The notes under the pieces: generated by a model
The model's database searches: none
Told to the model about the DNA's origin: nothing
Seen by the model: only the letters and a program-made list of their open reading frames with translations
Shown here: in pieces, positions 1-8,409 of the stretch
How the letters are laid out: each line of letters starts with the position of its first letter
How positions within the stretch are numbered: position 1 is the stretch's first letter
Source of the DNA: Streptomyces rubiginosohelvolus
GTDB taxonomy: Bacteria; Actinomycetota; Actinomycetes; Streptomycetales; Streptomycetaceae
DNA length: 64,000 nucleotides
Assembly: GCF_014649875.1 (NCBI RefSeq)
Contig: NZ_BMTW01000001.1
Location: 930,001 to 994,000 of the forward strand
Reading direction: 5' to 3'
Made by a program: the position numbers and the translations under genes

Positions 1-9
1 CAGGGCTCC

Positions 10-846
10 TCAGCCCTGGATCAGCCCGTGCTCGGTGAGGTATTCCAGCTGGGCCCGCACGGACAGCTCGGCGGCCGGCCACAGGGAGCGGTCCACGTCG
101 GCGTAGACCGCCGCCACCACGTCCGACGGCGTACGGTGCCCGGCCTCCACCGCCGTCTCCACCTGGGCGAGCCGGCTGGCGCGGTGGGCCAGGTAGAACT
201 CCACCGCTCCCTGCGCGTCCTCCAGCACCGGCCCGTGGCCCGGCAGCACCGTGTGGACGCCGTCGTCGACCGTCAGCGACCGCAGCCGCCGCAGCGAGTC
301 CAGGTAGTCGCCGAGCCGCCCGTCCGGGTGCGCGACCACCGTCGTACCGCGGCCGAGGATCGTGTCGCCCGTCAGCACCGCCCGGTCGGCGGGCAGATGG
401 AACGAGAGCGAGTCCGCGGTGTGCCCCGGCGTCGGCACCACCCGCAGCTCCAGGCCGCCGGTGGTGATCACGTCGCCCGCCCCGAGGCCCTCGTCGCCCA
501 GCCGCAGCGCCGCGTCCAGGGCCCGTACCTTCGTCCCCGTCAGCTCGGCGAACCGGCCCGCGCCCTCCGCGTGGTCCGGGTGCCCGTGGGTGAGCAGCGT
601 GAGGCCCACGCGCCGCCCGGACCGCTCCACCGCCTCGATCACGGCCCGCAGGTGTACGTCGTCGAGCGGCCCGGGATCGATGACGACGGCGAGGTCCGAG
701 TCGGGCTCGGCCACGATCCAGGTGTTCGTCCCGTCGAGCGTCATCGCGGACGGGTTGGGCGCGAGGACGTTGACCGTACGGGCGGTCGCGGGCCCGGAGA
801 CGACAGCTCCGCGCGGCTGTCCGGGCAGGGCGGCTGCGTCGGTCAT
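10..846 (-). CDS. Metallo-beta-lactamase fold hydrolase (LACTB2-like)
   Basis: A 278-residue zinc hydrolase. The metal-binding motif THGHPDH is at about residues 86-92, and the later ligands are PGHTADS near 141, TGDTILG near 159 and LPGHGPV near 198. After the catalytic domain a helical tail resembles the winged-helix segment of LACTB2-type MBL proteins. The ATG start at 846 overlaps the stop of the upstream NUDIX gene as ATGA, so the two are translationally coupled; an open frame runs further upstream but lies inside the NUDIX gene. The substrate cannot be told; endoribonuclease or thioester hydrolase activity is known in the family. A cytoplasmic location is inferred because there is no signal peptide. 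Confidence 0.85.
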   Translation of the reverse strand: MTDAAALPGQPRGAVVSGPATARTVNVLAPNPSAMTLDGTNTWIVAEPDSDLAVVIDPGPLDDVHLRAVIEAVERSGRRVGLTLLTHGHPDHAEGAGRFAELTGTKVRALDAALRLGDEGLGAGDVITTGGLELRVVPTPGHTADSLSFHLPADRAVLTGDTILGRGTTVVAHPDGRLGDYLDSLRRLRSLTVDDGVHTVLPGHGPVLEDAQGAVEFYLAHRASRLAQVETAVEAGHRTPSDVVAAVYADVDRSLWPAAELSVRAQLEYLTEHGLIQG

Positions 847-1739
847 GCGGCGCCGCCTCCCCCGCCCGCCGCGGGCACGTGTTTGGTGAACTCGTCGTGT
901 CCCGGCCAGGTCAGCACCAGCTCGTCGCCCTCCAGCCGGGCCTGCGCGAGGACCGGGGTCATGTCCTGCACGTCGGCGGCCTCCAGGGCCTCGGCGGCCG
1001 TCCCGTACGGCGCGAGGGCCCGCAGCGTGGTCACGGTGGGCGGCATCATCAGCAGCTCGCCCGCGTCGTAGCGGCGGGCGGCCTCCGCCGGGGCGATCCA
1101 CACCGTACGGTCGGCCTCCGTGGAGACGTCCCGGGTGCGCTGCCCCTCGGGGAGCGCGGCGACGAAGAACCAGGTGTCGTAGCGGCGCGGTTCGAACTCC
1201 GGGGTGATCCAGCGCGCCCAGGCGCCCAGCAGGTCCGAGCGCAGCACCAGGCCGCGCCGGTCCAGGAACTCCGCGAAGGACAGGTCCCGGGCGACCAGCG
1301 CCTCCCTGTCGGCCTCCCAGTCGTCCCCGGTGGTGTCGCCGACCACGGTCGTGGCGGTCGGCCCGGCGAGCAGGACACCCGCCTCCTCGAACGTCTCGCG
1401 CACCGCCGCGCAGACGACGGCCTGCGCCTCGGTGACCGTCGCCACCCCGAGCCGGCCGGCCCACTGCTCCAACGGAGGCCCGGCCCACCCGATCAGCCGG
1501 TCGTCGTCACGCGGATCGACTCCGCCACCCGGATAGGCGTACGCGCCCCCGGCGAACGCCATCGACGTCCGGCGGCGCAGCATGTGCACGACGGGTCCGG
1601 ACGCCGGCGCCTGGGGCCCACGGTCGCGGAGCAGCATCACCGTGGCCGCCCGCCGGGGCGTCACGGCCGTCAGCTCACCGGCGGCGAGGGCCCGGATCCG
1701 GTCGGGCCATTCCGGGGGGTACCACTGACCTTGGGACAT
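843..1739 (-). CDS. NUDIX hydrolase (NUDT7/8/19-like)
   Basis: A 298-residue protein with an N-terminal TPRRAATVMLLRD strand and a Nudix box centred on REXXEEXG, read as RETFEEAGVL at about residues 114-123. The long spacing before the box and the AYPGGGVDPRDD segment resemble the CoA-pyrophosphatase/NUDT19 group, which cleaves nucleoside diphosphate derivatives; the substrate is not proven. On the minus strand a TAGCCT box lies at 1746-1751, six bases before the ATG, so the mRNA is probably leaderless. The gene is the first of a two-gene operon with the MBL hydrolase. Confidence 0.85.
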   Translation of the reverse strand: MSQGQWYPPEWPDRIRALAAGELTAVTPRRAATVMLLRDRGPQAPASGPVVHMLRRRTSMAFAGGAYAYPGGGVDPRDDDRLIGWAGPPLEQWAGRLGVATVTEAQAVVCAAVRETFEEAGVLLAGPTATTVVGDTTGDDWEADREALVARDLSFAEFLDRRGLVLRSDLLGAWARWITPEFEPRRYDTWFFVAALPEGQRTRDVSTEADRTVWIAPAEAARRYDAGELLMMPPTVTTLRALAPYGTAAEALEAADVQDMTPVLAQARLEGDELVLTWPGHDEFTKHVPAAGGGGGAA

Positions 1740-1860
1740 GGCCGGAGGCTATCCGGAACCGCGCCGATGTTCGAGAGGCTCCCTGGTCGTCGCGACGACC
1801 CGACATGCCCCGGACACACACGACGCCCGCACGCCCCCGCTCCGCAGGCCCCGTAACACG

Positions 1861-1895
1861 CGATCCCGCCCGGTCGCGGGGACCGGGCGGGATCG
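1861..1895 (-). terminator. Intrinsic terminator after the RidA gene
   Basis: A perfect 15-bp inverted repeat (1861-1875 with 1881-1895, five-base loop) lies 43 bases past the RidA stop on the minus strand. There is no U-tract, as is usual in Streptomyces. It separates the RidA operon from the NUDIX promoter. Confidence 0.7.
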
Positions 1896-1937
1896 GAGAC
1901 GTACAAGAAGTGCGAGAAACGTACGGGAAGGGGGGCC

Positions 1938-2408
1938 TCAGGCCTCGACGAGCTCCACCTGGACCTCGACCTCGACCGGTGCGTCCAGCGGCAGCACGGC
2001 GACGCCCACGGCGCTGCGCGCGTGCACGCCCTTGTCGCCGAGGACCGCGCCCAGCAGCTCGCTGGCGCCGTTGATCACGGCGGGCTGGCCGGTGAAGTCG
2101 GAGGCCGAGGCGACGAAGCCCACGACCTTCACGACGCGCTTGATCCGGTCCAGGTCACCGGCGACCGACTTCACGGCGGCGAGCGCGTTGAGCGCGCAGG
2201 TCTTCGCGAGCTCCTTCGCCTCGTCCGGCGTGACCTCGGCGCCGACCTTGCCGGTGACGGCGAGTTTGCCGTCCACCATCGGCAGCTGACCCGAGGTGTA
2301 CACGTACACCCCGGACTGCACGGCCGGCTGGTACGAGGCCAGCGGCGGCACGACGGCGGGCAGGGTCAGGCCCAGCTCGGCGAGGCGCGATTCGACGGCG
2401 CCCGCCAC
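1938..2408 (-). CDS. RidA (YjgF/YER057c/UK114) family protein
   Basis: A 156-residue protein of the RidA family, whose members hydrolyse reactive enamine/imine intermediates released by PLP enzymes. The family core SGQLPMVDGKL, the NALAAVKSVAGDLDRIKRVVK helix region and the RSAVGVAVLPLDAPVEVEV ending with the conserved arginine are visible. The start is a GTG at 2408 that shares one base with the stop of the DUF4177 gene (TAGTG), so translation is coupled. Residue numbers match the larger, about 155-residue actinobacterial branch of the family rather than the 130-residue classical RidA. The activity is inferred from the family. Confidence 0.85.
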   Translation of the reverse strand: MAGAVESRLAELGLTLPAVVPPLASYQPAVQSGVYVYTSGQLPMVDGKLAVTGKVGAEVTPDEAKELAKTCALNALAAVKSVAGDLDRIKRVVKVVGFVASASDFTGQPAVINGASELLGAVLGDKGVHARSAVGVAVLPLDAPVEVEVQVELVEA

Positions 2409-2566
2409 TACGCCTTCTCCCGCTTCAGGTAGGCCACGAGCTGCTCGGGGTTGTTCGGGCCGGGAACGACCTGGACCAGCTCCCAGCCGTCCTCGCCCCA
2501 GGTGTCCAGAATCTGCTTGGTCGCGTGCACGAGAAGGGGCACGGTCGCGTATTCCCACTTGGTCAT
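2408..2566 (-). CDS. DUF4177 small protein
   Basis: A 52-residue protein starting MTKWEYATVPLL and containing DTWGEDGWELVQV, the pattern of the DUF4177 family. It is probably a cytoplasmic protein of unknown function. It is the first gene of a two-gene unit with RidA. On the minus strand TACAGT (2574-2579) lies seven bases before the ATG, predicting a leaderless transcript. The gene is divergent from the first ArsA-like ATPase, so both promoters fit in about 70 bases. Confidence 0.85.
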   Translation of the reverse strand: MTKWEYATVPLLVHATKQILDTWGEDGWELVQVVPGPNNPEQLVAYLKREKA

Positions 2567-2573
2567 GGGCCCG

Positions 2574-2631
2574 ACTGTAACGCCTGGCACGTACGGTCCC
2601 GTGCGTAGGCCGGGGCAGGACTGGTTAGGCT
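2574..2631. promoter_or_regulatory. Compact divergent promoters, both leaderless type
   Basis: The minus-strand -10 box TACAGT (2574-2579) is seven bases before the DUF4177 ATG, and the plus-strand -10 box TAGGCT (2626-2631) is seven bases before the ArsA GTG at 2639. No good -35 box is seen for either. Only 72 bases separate the two start codons. Confidence 0.6.
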
Positions 2632-2638
2632 CGAATAC

Positions 2639-3613
2639 GTGAGCAGGTTCCAGGTCGTCAGCGGCAAGGGCGGTACCGGTAAGACCACGGTGGCCGCCGC
2701 CCTCGCGCTCGCCCTCGCGACCGAGGGCAGGCGCACCCTCCTCGTCGAGGTCGAGGGCAGGCAGGGCATCGCCCAGCTCTTCGGTTCCGACGCGCTCCCC
2801 TACGAGGAGCGCAAGATCGCCGTCGCGCCGGGCGGCGGCGAGGTGTACGCGCTGGCGATCGACGCCGAACGCGCCCTCCTCGACTACCTCCAGATGTTCT
2901 ACAAGCTCGGCAGCGCCGGCCGCGCCCTGAAGAAGCTCGGCGCGATCGACTTCGCCACCACCATCGCGCCCGGCGTCCGGGACGTCCTGCTGACCGGGAA
3001 GGCGTGCGAAGCAGTACGCCGCAAGGACAAGCAGGGCCGGTTCGTCTACGACCACGTGATCATGGACGCCCCGCCGACCGGCCGGATCACCCGCTTCCTG
3101 AACGTCAACGACGAGGTGGCCGGGCTGGCGAAGATCGGCCCGATACACAACCAGGCCCAGGCGGTGATGCGGGTCCTGAAGTCCCCGCAGACCGCGGTCC
3201 ACCTGGTGACCCTCCTGGAGGAGATGCCGGTCCAGGAGACCGCGGACGGCATCGCCGAACTGCGCGCCGCCGAACTGCCCGTGGGCAGCGTCTTCGTGAA
3301 CATGGTCCGCCCGCATCTGCTGGACGAGGACGCCCTGCGCACCGCCGCGGGCGGCCGCCGCAAGGAGATCGCCAAGACGCTGACCCGGGCCGGGGTGACC
3401 GGTTCCGCCGCCCTCGTACGTCCGCTGGTCGCGCAGGCGGCCGAGCACGCGGAGCGGGTCGGCCTGGAGCGGGAGCAGCGCGCGGTGCTGGCCGGTCTGG
3501 GCCTGCCGACGGCGGAGCTGCCGCTGATGGGCGACGGGGTGGACCTCGCCGCGCTGCACGACCTGGCCACGGAGCTCCGTAAGCAGGGCGCGGGGGAAGA
3601 GGGGGACGTATGA
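2639..3613 (+). CDS. ArsA/Get3-like ATPase, first of pair
   Basis: A 324-residue P-loop ATPase. The deviant Walker A sequence GKGGTGKTT is at residues 9-17 and a DAPPTGRITRFL switch region is near 142. This places it in the ArsA/Get3 (SIMIBI) group; a role in arsenite export is unlikely because the arsenic genes lie elsewhere in the window. The GTG start has no Shine-Dalgarno sequence but a TAGGCT box seven bases upstream, so the mRNA is probably leaderless. The stop overlaps the ATG of the second ATPase (ATGA), and the two proteins probably form a heterodimer. In S. coelicolor such a pair sits beside wblA, as here. Confidence 0.88.
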   Translation: MSRFQVVSGKGGTGKTTVAAALALALATEGRRTLLVEVEGRQGIAQLFGSDALPYEERKIAVAPGGGEVYALAIDAERALLDYLQMFYKLGSAGRALKKLGAIDFATTIAPGVRDVLLTGKACEAVRRKDKQGRFVYDHVIMDAPPTGRITRFLNVNDEVAGLAKIGPIHNQAQAVMRVLKSPQTAVHLVTLLEEMPVQETADGIAELRAAELPVGSVFVNMVRPHLLDEDALRTAAGGRRKEIAKTLTRAGVTGSAALVRPLVAQAAEHAERVGLEREQRAVLAGLGLPTAELPLMGDGVDLAALHDLATELRKQGAGEEGDV

Positions 3614-5100
3614 GCGCGGACACGGACACGGTGGCCGAGGGCGGCCCGGACGCGGTCGCCAACGCCGACGGCGGGCTGGACACGGACGCGCTGCTGGACG
3701 ACCCGGGCATCCGGATCGTCGTCTGCTGCGGCTCCGGCGGTGTCGGCAAGACCACGACCGCCGCGGCCCTCGGCGTACGGGCCGCCGAGCGCGGCCGGAA
3801 GGTCGTCGTCCTCACCATCGACCCGGCCCGCCGGCTCGCCCAGTCCATGGGCATCGACCAGCTGGACAACGTGCCCCGCCGGGTCGACGGCATCGACGGC
3901 GACGGCGAACTGCACGCCATGATGCTCGACATGAAGCGGACCTTCGACGAGACCGTCGAGGCGCACGCGGACGCGGAGCGGGCCAGGGCGATCCTGGAGA
4001 ACCCCTTCTACCAGTCCCTGTCGGCCGGGTTCGCCGGTACGCAGGAGTACATGGCGATGGAGAAGCTCGGGCAGCTGCGGGCGCGCGACGAGTGGGACCT
4101 GATCATCGTCGACACCCCGCCCTCGCGCTCCGCGCTGGACTTCCTGGACGCGCCGAAGCGGCTCGGGTCGTTCCTCGACGGGAAGTTCATCCGGCTGCTG
4201 ATGGCGCCCGCGAAGGTGGGCGGCCGGGCCGGGATGAAGTTCCTCAACGTCGGCATGTCGATGATGAGCGGCACGCTGGGCAAGCTGCTCGGGGGCCAGT
4301 TCCTGCGGGACGTCCAGACGTTCGTCGCCGCGATGGACACCATGTTCGGCGGCTTCCGCAGCCGCGCGGACGCCACGTACAAGCTGCTCCAGGCGCCCGG
4401 CACGGCCTTCCTCGTGGTCGCGACGCCGGAGCAGGACGCGCTGCGCGAGGCCGCCTACTTCGTGGAGCGGCTGGCCGCCGAGGACATGCCGCTGGCCGGT
4501 CTGGTCCTCAACCGCGTGCACGGCAGCGAGGCTTCGCGGCTCTCCGCGGAGCAGGCGCTGACCGCCGCAGAAAATCTTGACGACGCCCGCATTGTGGATC
4601 AGAGGGCCGGGAAAGCTGGCCTTGGTGACCGGGTAGCCCCCGACCCGGCGGTCACCGCTTCCGGAACGACCGAGCCGCCCCTCTCCCCCGAGGCCGGGCA
4701 GGCGTCCGGTCCGCAGACCTCAGCCGAGCACCAGGACACGACGGAGAACGAACCGCCCCACGAGAACATCGCGCACGCCGCGACCGCCCCCGAGGGCGAC
4801 ACCGCCGATGCCACCCCTGCGGTGCACTCGGCCGACGTGACCGGAGCGTCCGACACCGACGCGACCGACGTCATCAGCATCGAGGAACTGACGGCGGGTC
4901 TGCTGCGCCTGCACGCCGAGCGCATGCAGGTCGTCGCCCGCGAGAACCGCACCCGCGACCGCTTCACCGCCCTCCACCCGGAGGTCCCGGTGACGGCCGT
5001 GGAAGCGCTGCCCGGCGACGTACACGACCTGGACGGCCTCCGGGCCATCGGCGACCGGCTGGCGGACGGCTCCGCCCCGGCCCCTGCCGGAGCGGCGTAG
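3610..5100 (+). CDS. ArsA/Get3-like ATPase, second of pair, with acidic linker
   Basis: A 496-residue ATPase with GSGGVGKTT at residues 41-49 and a DTPPSRSALDFLDAP switch II segment near 170. The core resembles the partner gene, but residues of about 320-420 form an Ala/Thr/Asp/Glu/Pro-rich insertion with no predicted fold, between the ATPase core and a final helical segment that begins ISIEELTAGLLRLHAERM. The core is therefore split by a disordered linker. It is cotranscribed and translationally coupled with the first ATPase. Whether the pair targets tail-anchored proteins, gas vesicles or something else is not shown by the sequence. Confidence 0.87.
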   Translation: MSADTDTVAEGGPDAVANADGGLDTDALLDDPGIRIVVCCGSGGVGKTTTAAALGVRAAERGRKVVVLTIDPARRLAQSMGIDQLDNVPRRVDGIDGDGELHAMMLDMKRTFDETVEAHADAERARAILENPFYQSLSAGFAGTQEYMAMEKLGQLRARDEWDLIIVDTPPSRSALDFLDAPKRLGSFLDGKFIRLLMAPAKVGGRAGMKFLNVGMSMMSGTLGKLLGGQFLRDVQTFVAAMDTMFGGFRSRADATYKLLQAPGTAFLVVATPEQDALREAAYFVERLAAEDMPLAGLVLNRVHGSEASRLSAEQALTAAENLDDARIVDQRAGKAGLGDRVAPDPAVTASGTTEPPLSPEAGQASGPQTSAEHQDTTENEPPHENIAHAATAPEGDTADATPAVHSADVTGASDTDATDVISIEELTAGLLRLHAERMQVVARENRTRDRFTALHPEVPVTAVEALPGDVHDLDGLRAIGDRLADGSAPAPAGAA

Positions 5101-5131
5101 AGCCGACGCGCCGAGCGGCGTGGTCGGCGCG

Positions 5132-5482
5132 CTACCCGACGGCGGCGTACGTCTCGTGCAGCTCCTCGTCCTCCAGCCCGATGACTCCGGGCAGGATGCC
5201 GGTGGACCGCTCGTACTCGCTGCGTGCGGTCTCCAGCAGTCGGCGCCAGGACGTGACGGTCGGCCGGCGGCGCAGCAGTGCGCGGCGCTCCCGCTCCGTC
5301 ATTCCGCCCCACACGCCGAATTCGACGCGATTGTCCAGCGCATCGGCCAGGCACTCGGTCCGCACCGGGCATCCGGTGCACACCGCCTTGGCTCTGTTCT
5401 GCGCTGCCCCTTGTACGAACAGTTCATCCGGATCGGTAGTGCGGCAGGCTGCCTGCGCACTCCAGTCGGTTACCCAGCCCAT
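5132..5482 (-). CDS. wblA: WhiB-like transcription factor WblA
   Basis: A 116-residue Wbl protein with cysteines at 13, 35, 38 and 44 (C-x21-C-x2-C-x5-C), which bind a 4Fe-4S cluster, followed by the FGVWGG turn at 55-60 and a basic helix. The start MGWVTDWSAQAACR matches the WblA N-terminus known in Streptomyces; an in-frame ATG 19 codons upstream is less likely. WblA is a pleiotropic regulator of development and secondary metabolism in this genus. Its position between paired ArsA-like ATPases and a class A PBP matches the S. coelicolor SCO3577-SCO3580 order. A very long leader region lies upstream. Confidence 0.93.
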   Translation of the reverse strand: MGWVTDWSAQAACRTTDPDELFVQGAAQNRAKAVCTGCPVRTECLADALDNRVEFGVWGGMTERERRALLRRRPTVTSWRRLLETARSEYERSTGILPGVIGLEDEELHETYAAVG

Positions 5483-6064
5483 GCCGGCGCCGTCCTCTCC
5501 CGAATCGAGGCTCCCCCACGGCGGTAGCGGCATATTCACCGCTGCCAGTTGAGGACGTTACGGAAGGTGGGGACAGCACAACACCCCCTTCGGGCCCAAT
5601 CTTGAATGGTCCGAACGGACTATGCGTATGCGGCAGATCACCCAGGGGAGTGAGCCGAGGACATACGCGACTATCACCGTGAAAAAGGGACAGTGCACTC
5701 AAGTTGCAACGGACTTCTCGCGACATACGGGGCGAATTCGGGAGCGCCTCGCTGAGTGCGAGAAGGGCGATGCGGTGGCACATCGACCGGGCGAAGAATG
5801 ACCAGAAGATGCGCATGGGGCGGCAGGGGGCTTGATACGGAACCGGACTGCTGTGACAGTTGAGAGCAGCTTAGGCCAACGCCTGCCCGTCTGTCCGGCG
5901 AATGGGAACGTAGGCCCTCCGCGTCCGCGTGCCCGCGCCATGACGGTGTGCCGTGTCTCCACCCGGCCCGATTCTCCGCCCGGATGTCACGGTCTGGTAC
6001 GGGAACGCTCCGAGAGCCCCCTGCTCCTGCGACACGTTCATCACTACGGATTAGGCTGCCCCCT
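5483..6064. promoter_or_regulatory. 582-base wblA/PBP divergent intergenic region
   Basis: There is no convincing gene here. The part from about 5560 to 5880 is clearly less GC-rich than its surroundings and holds a GTCCG-AA-CGGAC palindrome at 5609-5620. At the right end, TAGGCT at 6052-6057 lies seven bases before the PBP start, so nearly all of the remaining space belongs to the wblA control region or leader. In S. coelicolor wblA is known to be under developmental control; I could not identify an operator with confidence. Confidence 0.5.
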
Positions 6065-8311
6065 ATGCCAAAGAAGCGCTCGGGCGGCGGTCTCACCACG
6101 ACTCAGCAGGCCGCCAAGTTCGTCGGTGTCGCCGCCCTCTCCGGAGCTGTCCTGGCAGGCATCGCGCTGCCCGCGGCCGGAGCGCTGGGGCTCGCCGCCA
6201 AGGGGACGGTCGAAGGGTTCGACGAGATCCCCTCCAACCTCAAGACACCGCCGCTCAGTCAGCGGACCACGATCCAGGACCGCGACGGCGGCACCATCGC
6301 CACGGTGTACTCCCGCGACCGCACGGTCGTCCCGCTCAAGGACATCTCGCCGCACATGCAGGCCGCGATCATCGCGATCGAGGACTCCCGCTTCTACGAG
6401 CACGGCGCGGTCGACCTCAAGGGCATCCTGCGCGCGATGAACCGCAACGTACAGGCGGGCGGGGCGGCGCAGGGCGCGTCGACCCTCACCCAGCAGTACG
6501 TGAAGAACGTCTTCGTCGAGGAGGCGGGCGACGACCCGGAGAAGGTCGCCGAGGCCACGCAGCAGACGCTCGGCCGCAAGGTCCGCGAGCTGAAGTACGC
6601 GATCCAGGTCGAGGAGGAGCTCGGCAAGAAGAAGATCCTGGAGAACTACCTCAACATCACGTTCTTCGGGCAGCAGGCGTACGGCATCGAGGCCGCGTCC
6701 CAGCGCTACTTCTCCAAGCACGCCAAGGACCTCAAGGTGGAGGAGGCCGCGCTGCTCGCCGGCATCGTCCAGTCGCCGAGCCGCTACGACCCGGTCAACG
6801 ACACGGAGGAAGCGACCAAGCGCCGCAACACCGTGCTGACGCGGATGGCCGCGGTCAAGAGCATCACGCAGGCCGAGGCCGACAAGGCCATGGAGACGCC
6901 CATCAAGCTGAAGGTGTCCCGGCCGAAGAACGGCTGCATCACCGCCGTCAGCGGCTCCGGCTTCTTCTGCGACTACGTACGCAAGACGATCCTCACCGAC
7001 CCCGCCTTCGGCAAGACCGACGAGGAGCGGGCCAAGCTCTGGAACCTCGGCGGTCTGACCATCCGGACCACGCTCGACCCGCGCGCCCAGAAGGCCGCCA
7101 ACGAGGCCGCCACCGCGAGGGTCAACAAGGACGACAAGTTCGCGGCGTCCGTGGTGCAGGTCCAGCCGGGCAGCGGGAAGATCCTCTCGATGGGCCAGTC
7201 CCGCCCGTACGGCCTGGACCAGAAGCAGAACGAGACCGTCCTGAACCTCGCCGTCAGCAACAAGATGGGCGGCAGCACCTACGGCTTCCAGGTCGGCTCC
7301 ACGTTCAAGCCGTTCACCGCGGCGGCGGCGCTGGAGAAGGGCATCAGCCCGGCGACGTCGTTCTCCTCGGACTGGAAGATGACGCTCCAGGAGCGGGACT
7401 TCCGCAACTGCTCCGGCTCCCCCGCCGGGTACGCGCCCTGGCAGCTCCAGAACGAGCTGGAGTCCGAGAAGGGCACCTGGGACATGACGAGCGCGCTCGG
7501 CAAGTCCATCAACACCTACTTCGCGATGCTGGAGCAGAAGGCCGGCCTCTGCGAGACCGTCGAGATGGCCAAGAAGGTCGGCTACGAGCGCGGTGACGGC
7601 AAGAAGATCGGGGAGTACCCCTCGATCACCCTCGGCGGTGAGGTGAGCACGCCGCTCTCCATGGCCGGCGCGTACGCCGCCTTCGCCAACCGCGGCACGT
7701 ACTGCACGCCGATCGCCATCGAGTCCATCAAGGACCCGCAGGGCAAGAAGCTCGACGTGCCGAAGACGTCCTGCTCGCGCGCGATGAGCGAGCGGACCGC
7801 GGACACGATCAACCAGATGCTCAAGGGCGTCGTCGAGGACGGCACCGGTACGCAGGCCGGACTCAGCGACCGGGACAACGCGGGCAAGACCGGTACGACC
7901 AACGACCGCAAGGACGCGTGGTTCGTCGGGTACACGCCGAACCTGTCCACCGCGGTGTGGGTCGGTGACGACGTCGGCGAGAAGAGCTCGATGTTCAACG
8001 TCACCATCGGCGGCCAGTACTACGACAAGGTCTGCGGTGGCTGTCTGCCCGGCCCGATCTGGCGCATCGCGATGACCGGAGCGCTGGACGCGTCCGAGAC
8101 CCCCGGGTTCAACACCGTCCCCGTGCCTCGCGGCAAGGAGAAGGACGACAAGGAGAAGGGCGACCGCGACCGGGGCCGTGACCGCGACCGCGGTGACGAC
8201 GACGACAAGCCCGGCGACGACGGCAACCGGTTCCCCGGGATCGAGCTCCCGGAGGGCGTGATCGGCGGACCGGGCGGCGGCGGCCGGGGCGGCGGCAACG
8301 AGGGGCCCTGA
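6065..8311 (+). CDS. Class A penicillin-binding protein (bifunctional transglycosylase/transpeptidase)
   Basis: A 748-residue cell-wall synthase. A membrane anchor lies at about residues 13-42, the GT51 domain has the catalytic glutamate E106 in EDSRFYEH and GASTLTQQ near 137, and the transpeptidase domain has S412-TF-K415, the SIN motif at 481 and KTG at 608-610. The C-terminal 60 residues are a charged Asp/Lys/Arg tract ending in a Gly-rich tail. The ATG at 6065 is seven bases after TAGGCT, so a leaderless mRNA is expected; a longer upstream open frame has no support. It polymerises lipid II and cross-links peptidoglycan outside the membrane. Confidence 0.95.
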   Translation: MPKKRSGGGLTTTQQAAKFVGVAALSGAVLAGIALPAAGALGLAAKGTVEGFDEIPSNLKTPPLSQRTTIQDRDGGTIATVYSRDRTVVPLKDISPHMQAAIIAIEDSRFYEHGAVDLKGILRAMNRNVQAGGAAQGASTLTQQYVKNVFVEEAGDDPEKVAEATQQTLGRKVRELKYAIQVEEELGKKKILENYLNITFFGQQAYGIEAASQRYFSKHAKDLKVEEAALLAGIVQSPSRYDPVNDTEEATKRRNTVLTRMAAVKSITQAEADKAMETPIKLKVSRPKNGCITAVSGSGFFCDYVRKTILTDPAFGKTDEERAKLWNLGGLTIRTTLDPRAQKAANEAATARVNKDDKFAASVVQVQPGSGKILSMGQSRPYGLDQKQNETVLNLAVSNKMGGSTYGFQVGSTFKPFTAAAALEKGISPATSFSSDWKMTLQERDFRNCSGSPAGYAPWQLQNELESEKGTWDMTSALGKSINTYFAMLEQKAGLCETVEMAKKVGYERGDGKKIGEYPSITLGGEVSTPLSMAGAYAAFANRGTYCTPIAIESIKDPQGKKLDVPKTSCSRAMSERTADTINQMLKGVVEDGTGTQAGLSDRDNAGKTGTTNDRKDAWFVGYTPNLSTAVWVGDDVGEKSSMFNVTIGGQYYDKVCGGCLPGPIWRIAMTGALDASETPGFNTVPVPRGKEKDDKEKGDRDRGRDRDRGDDDDKPGDDGNRFPGIELPEGVIGGPGGGGRGGGNEGP

Positions 8312-8333
8312 CCGTACGGGGCTGTTTGCCAGG

Positions 8334-8377
8334 AAAGGGGTGGGCGCCCGGTCCGAGGACCGGGCGCCCACCCCTTT
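8334..8377. terminator. Bidirectional terminator
   Basis: A perfect 21-bp inverted repeat (8334-8354 with 8357-8377), followed by T residues on the plus strand and preceded by an A run, lies between the converging PBP and YqeY-like genes and can end both transcripts. Confidence 0.9.
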
Positions 8378-8409
8378 TTCCTTGCCCTGCTGCTCCGCTC
8401 GGCGAAGCC

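Noticed and set aside
3610-5100. ArsA-like ATPases as part of the arsenic system
   Set aside because: They are 6 kb from arsM/arsR/acr3/arsC, face wblA, and are the Get3-like type found beside wblA in Streptomyces.
6044-8371. A 775-codon open frame antisense to the PBP gene
   Set aside because: The plus strand encodes an unmistakable class A PBP; the antisense frame has no recognisable domain and results from the high GC content.
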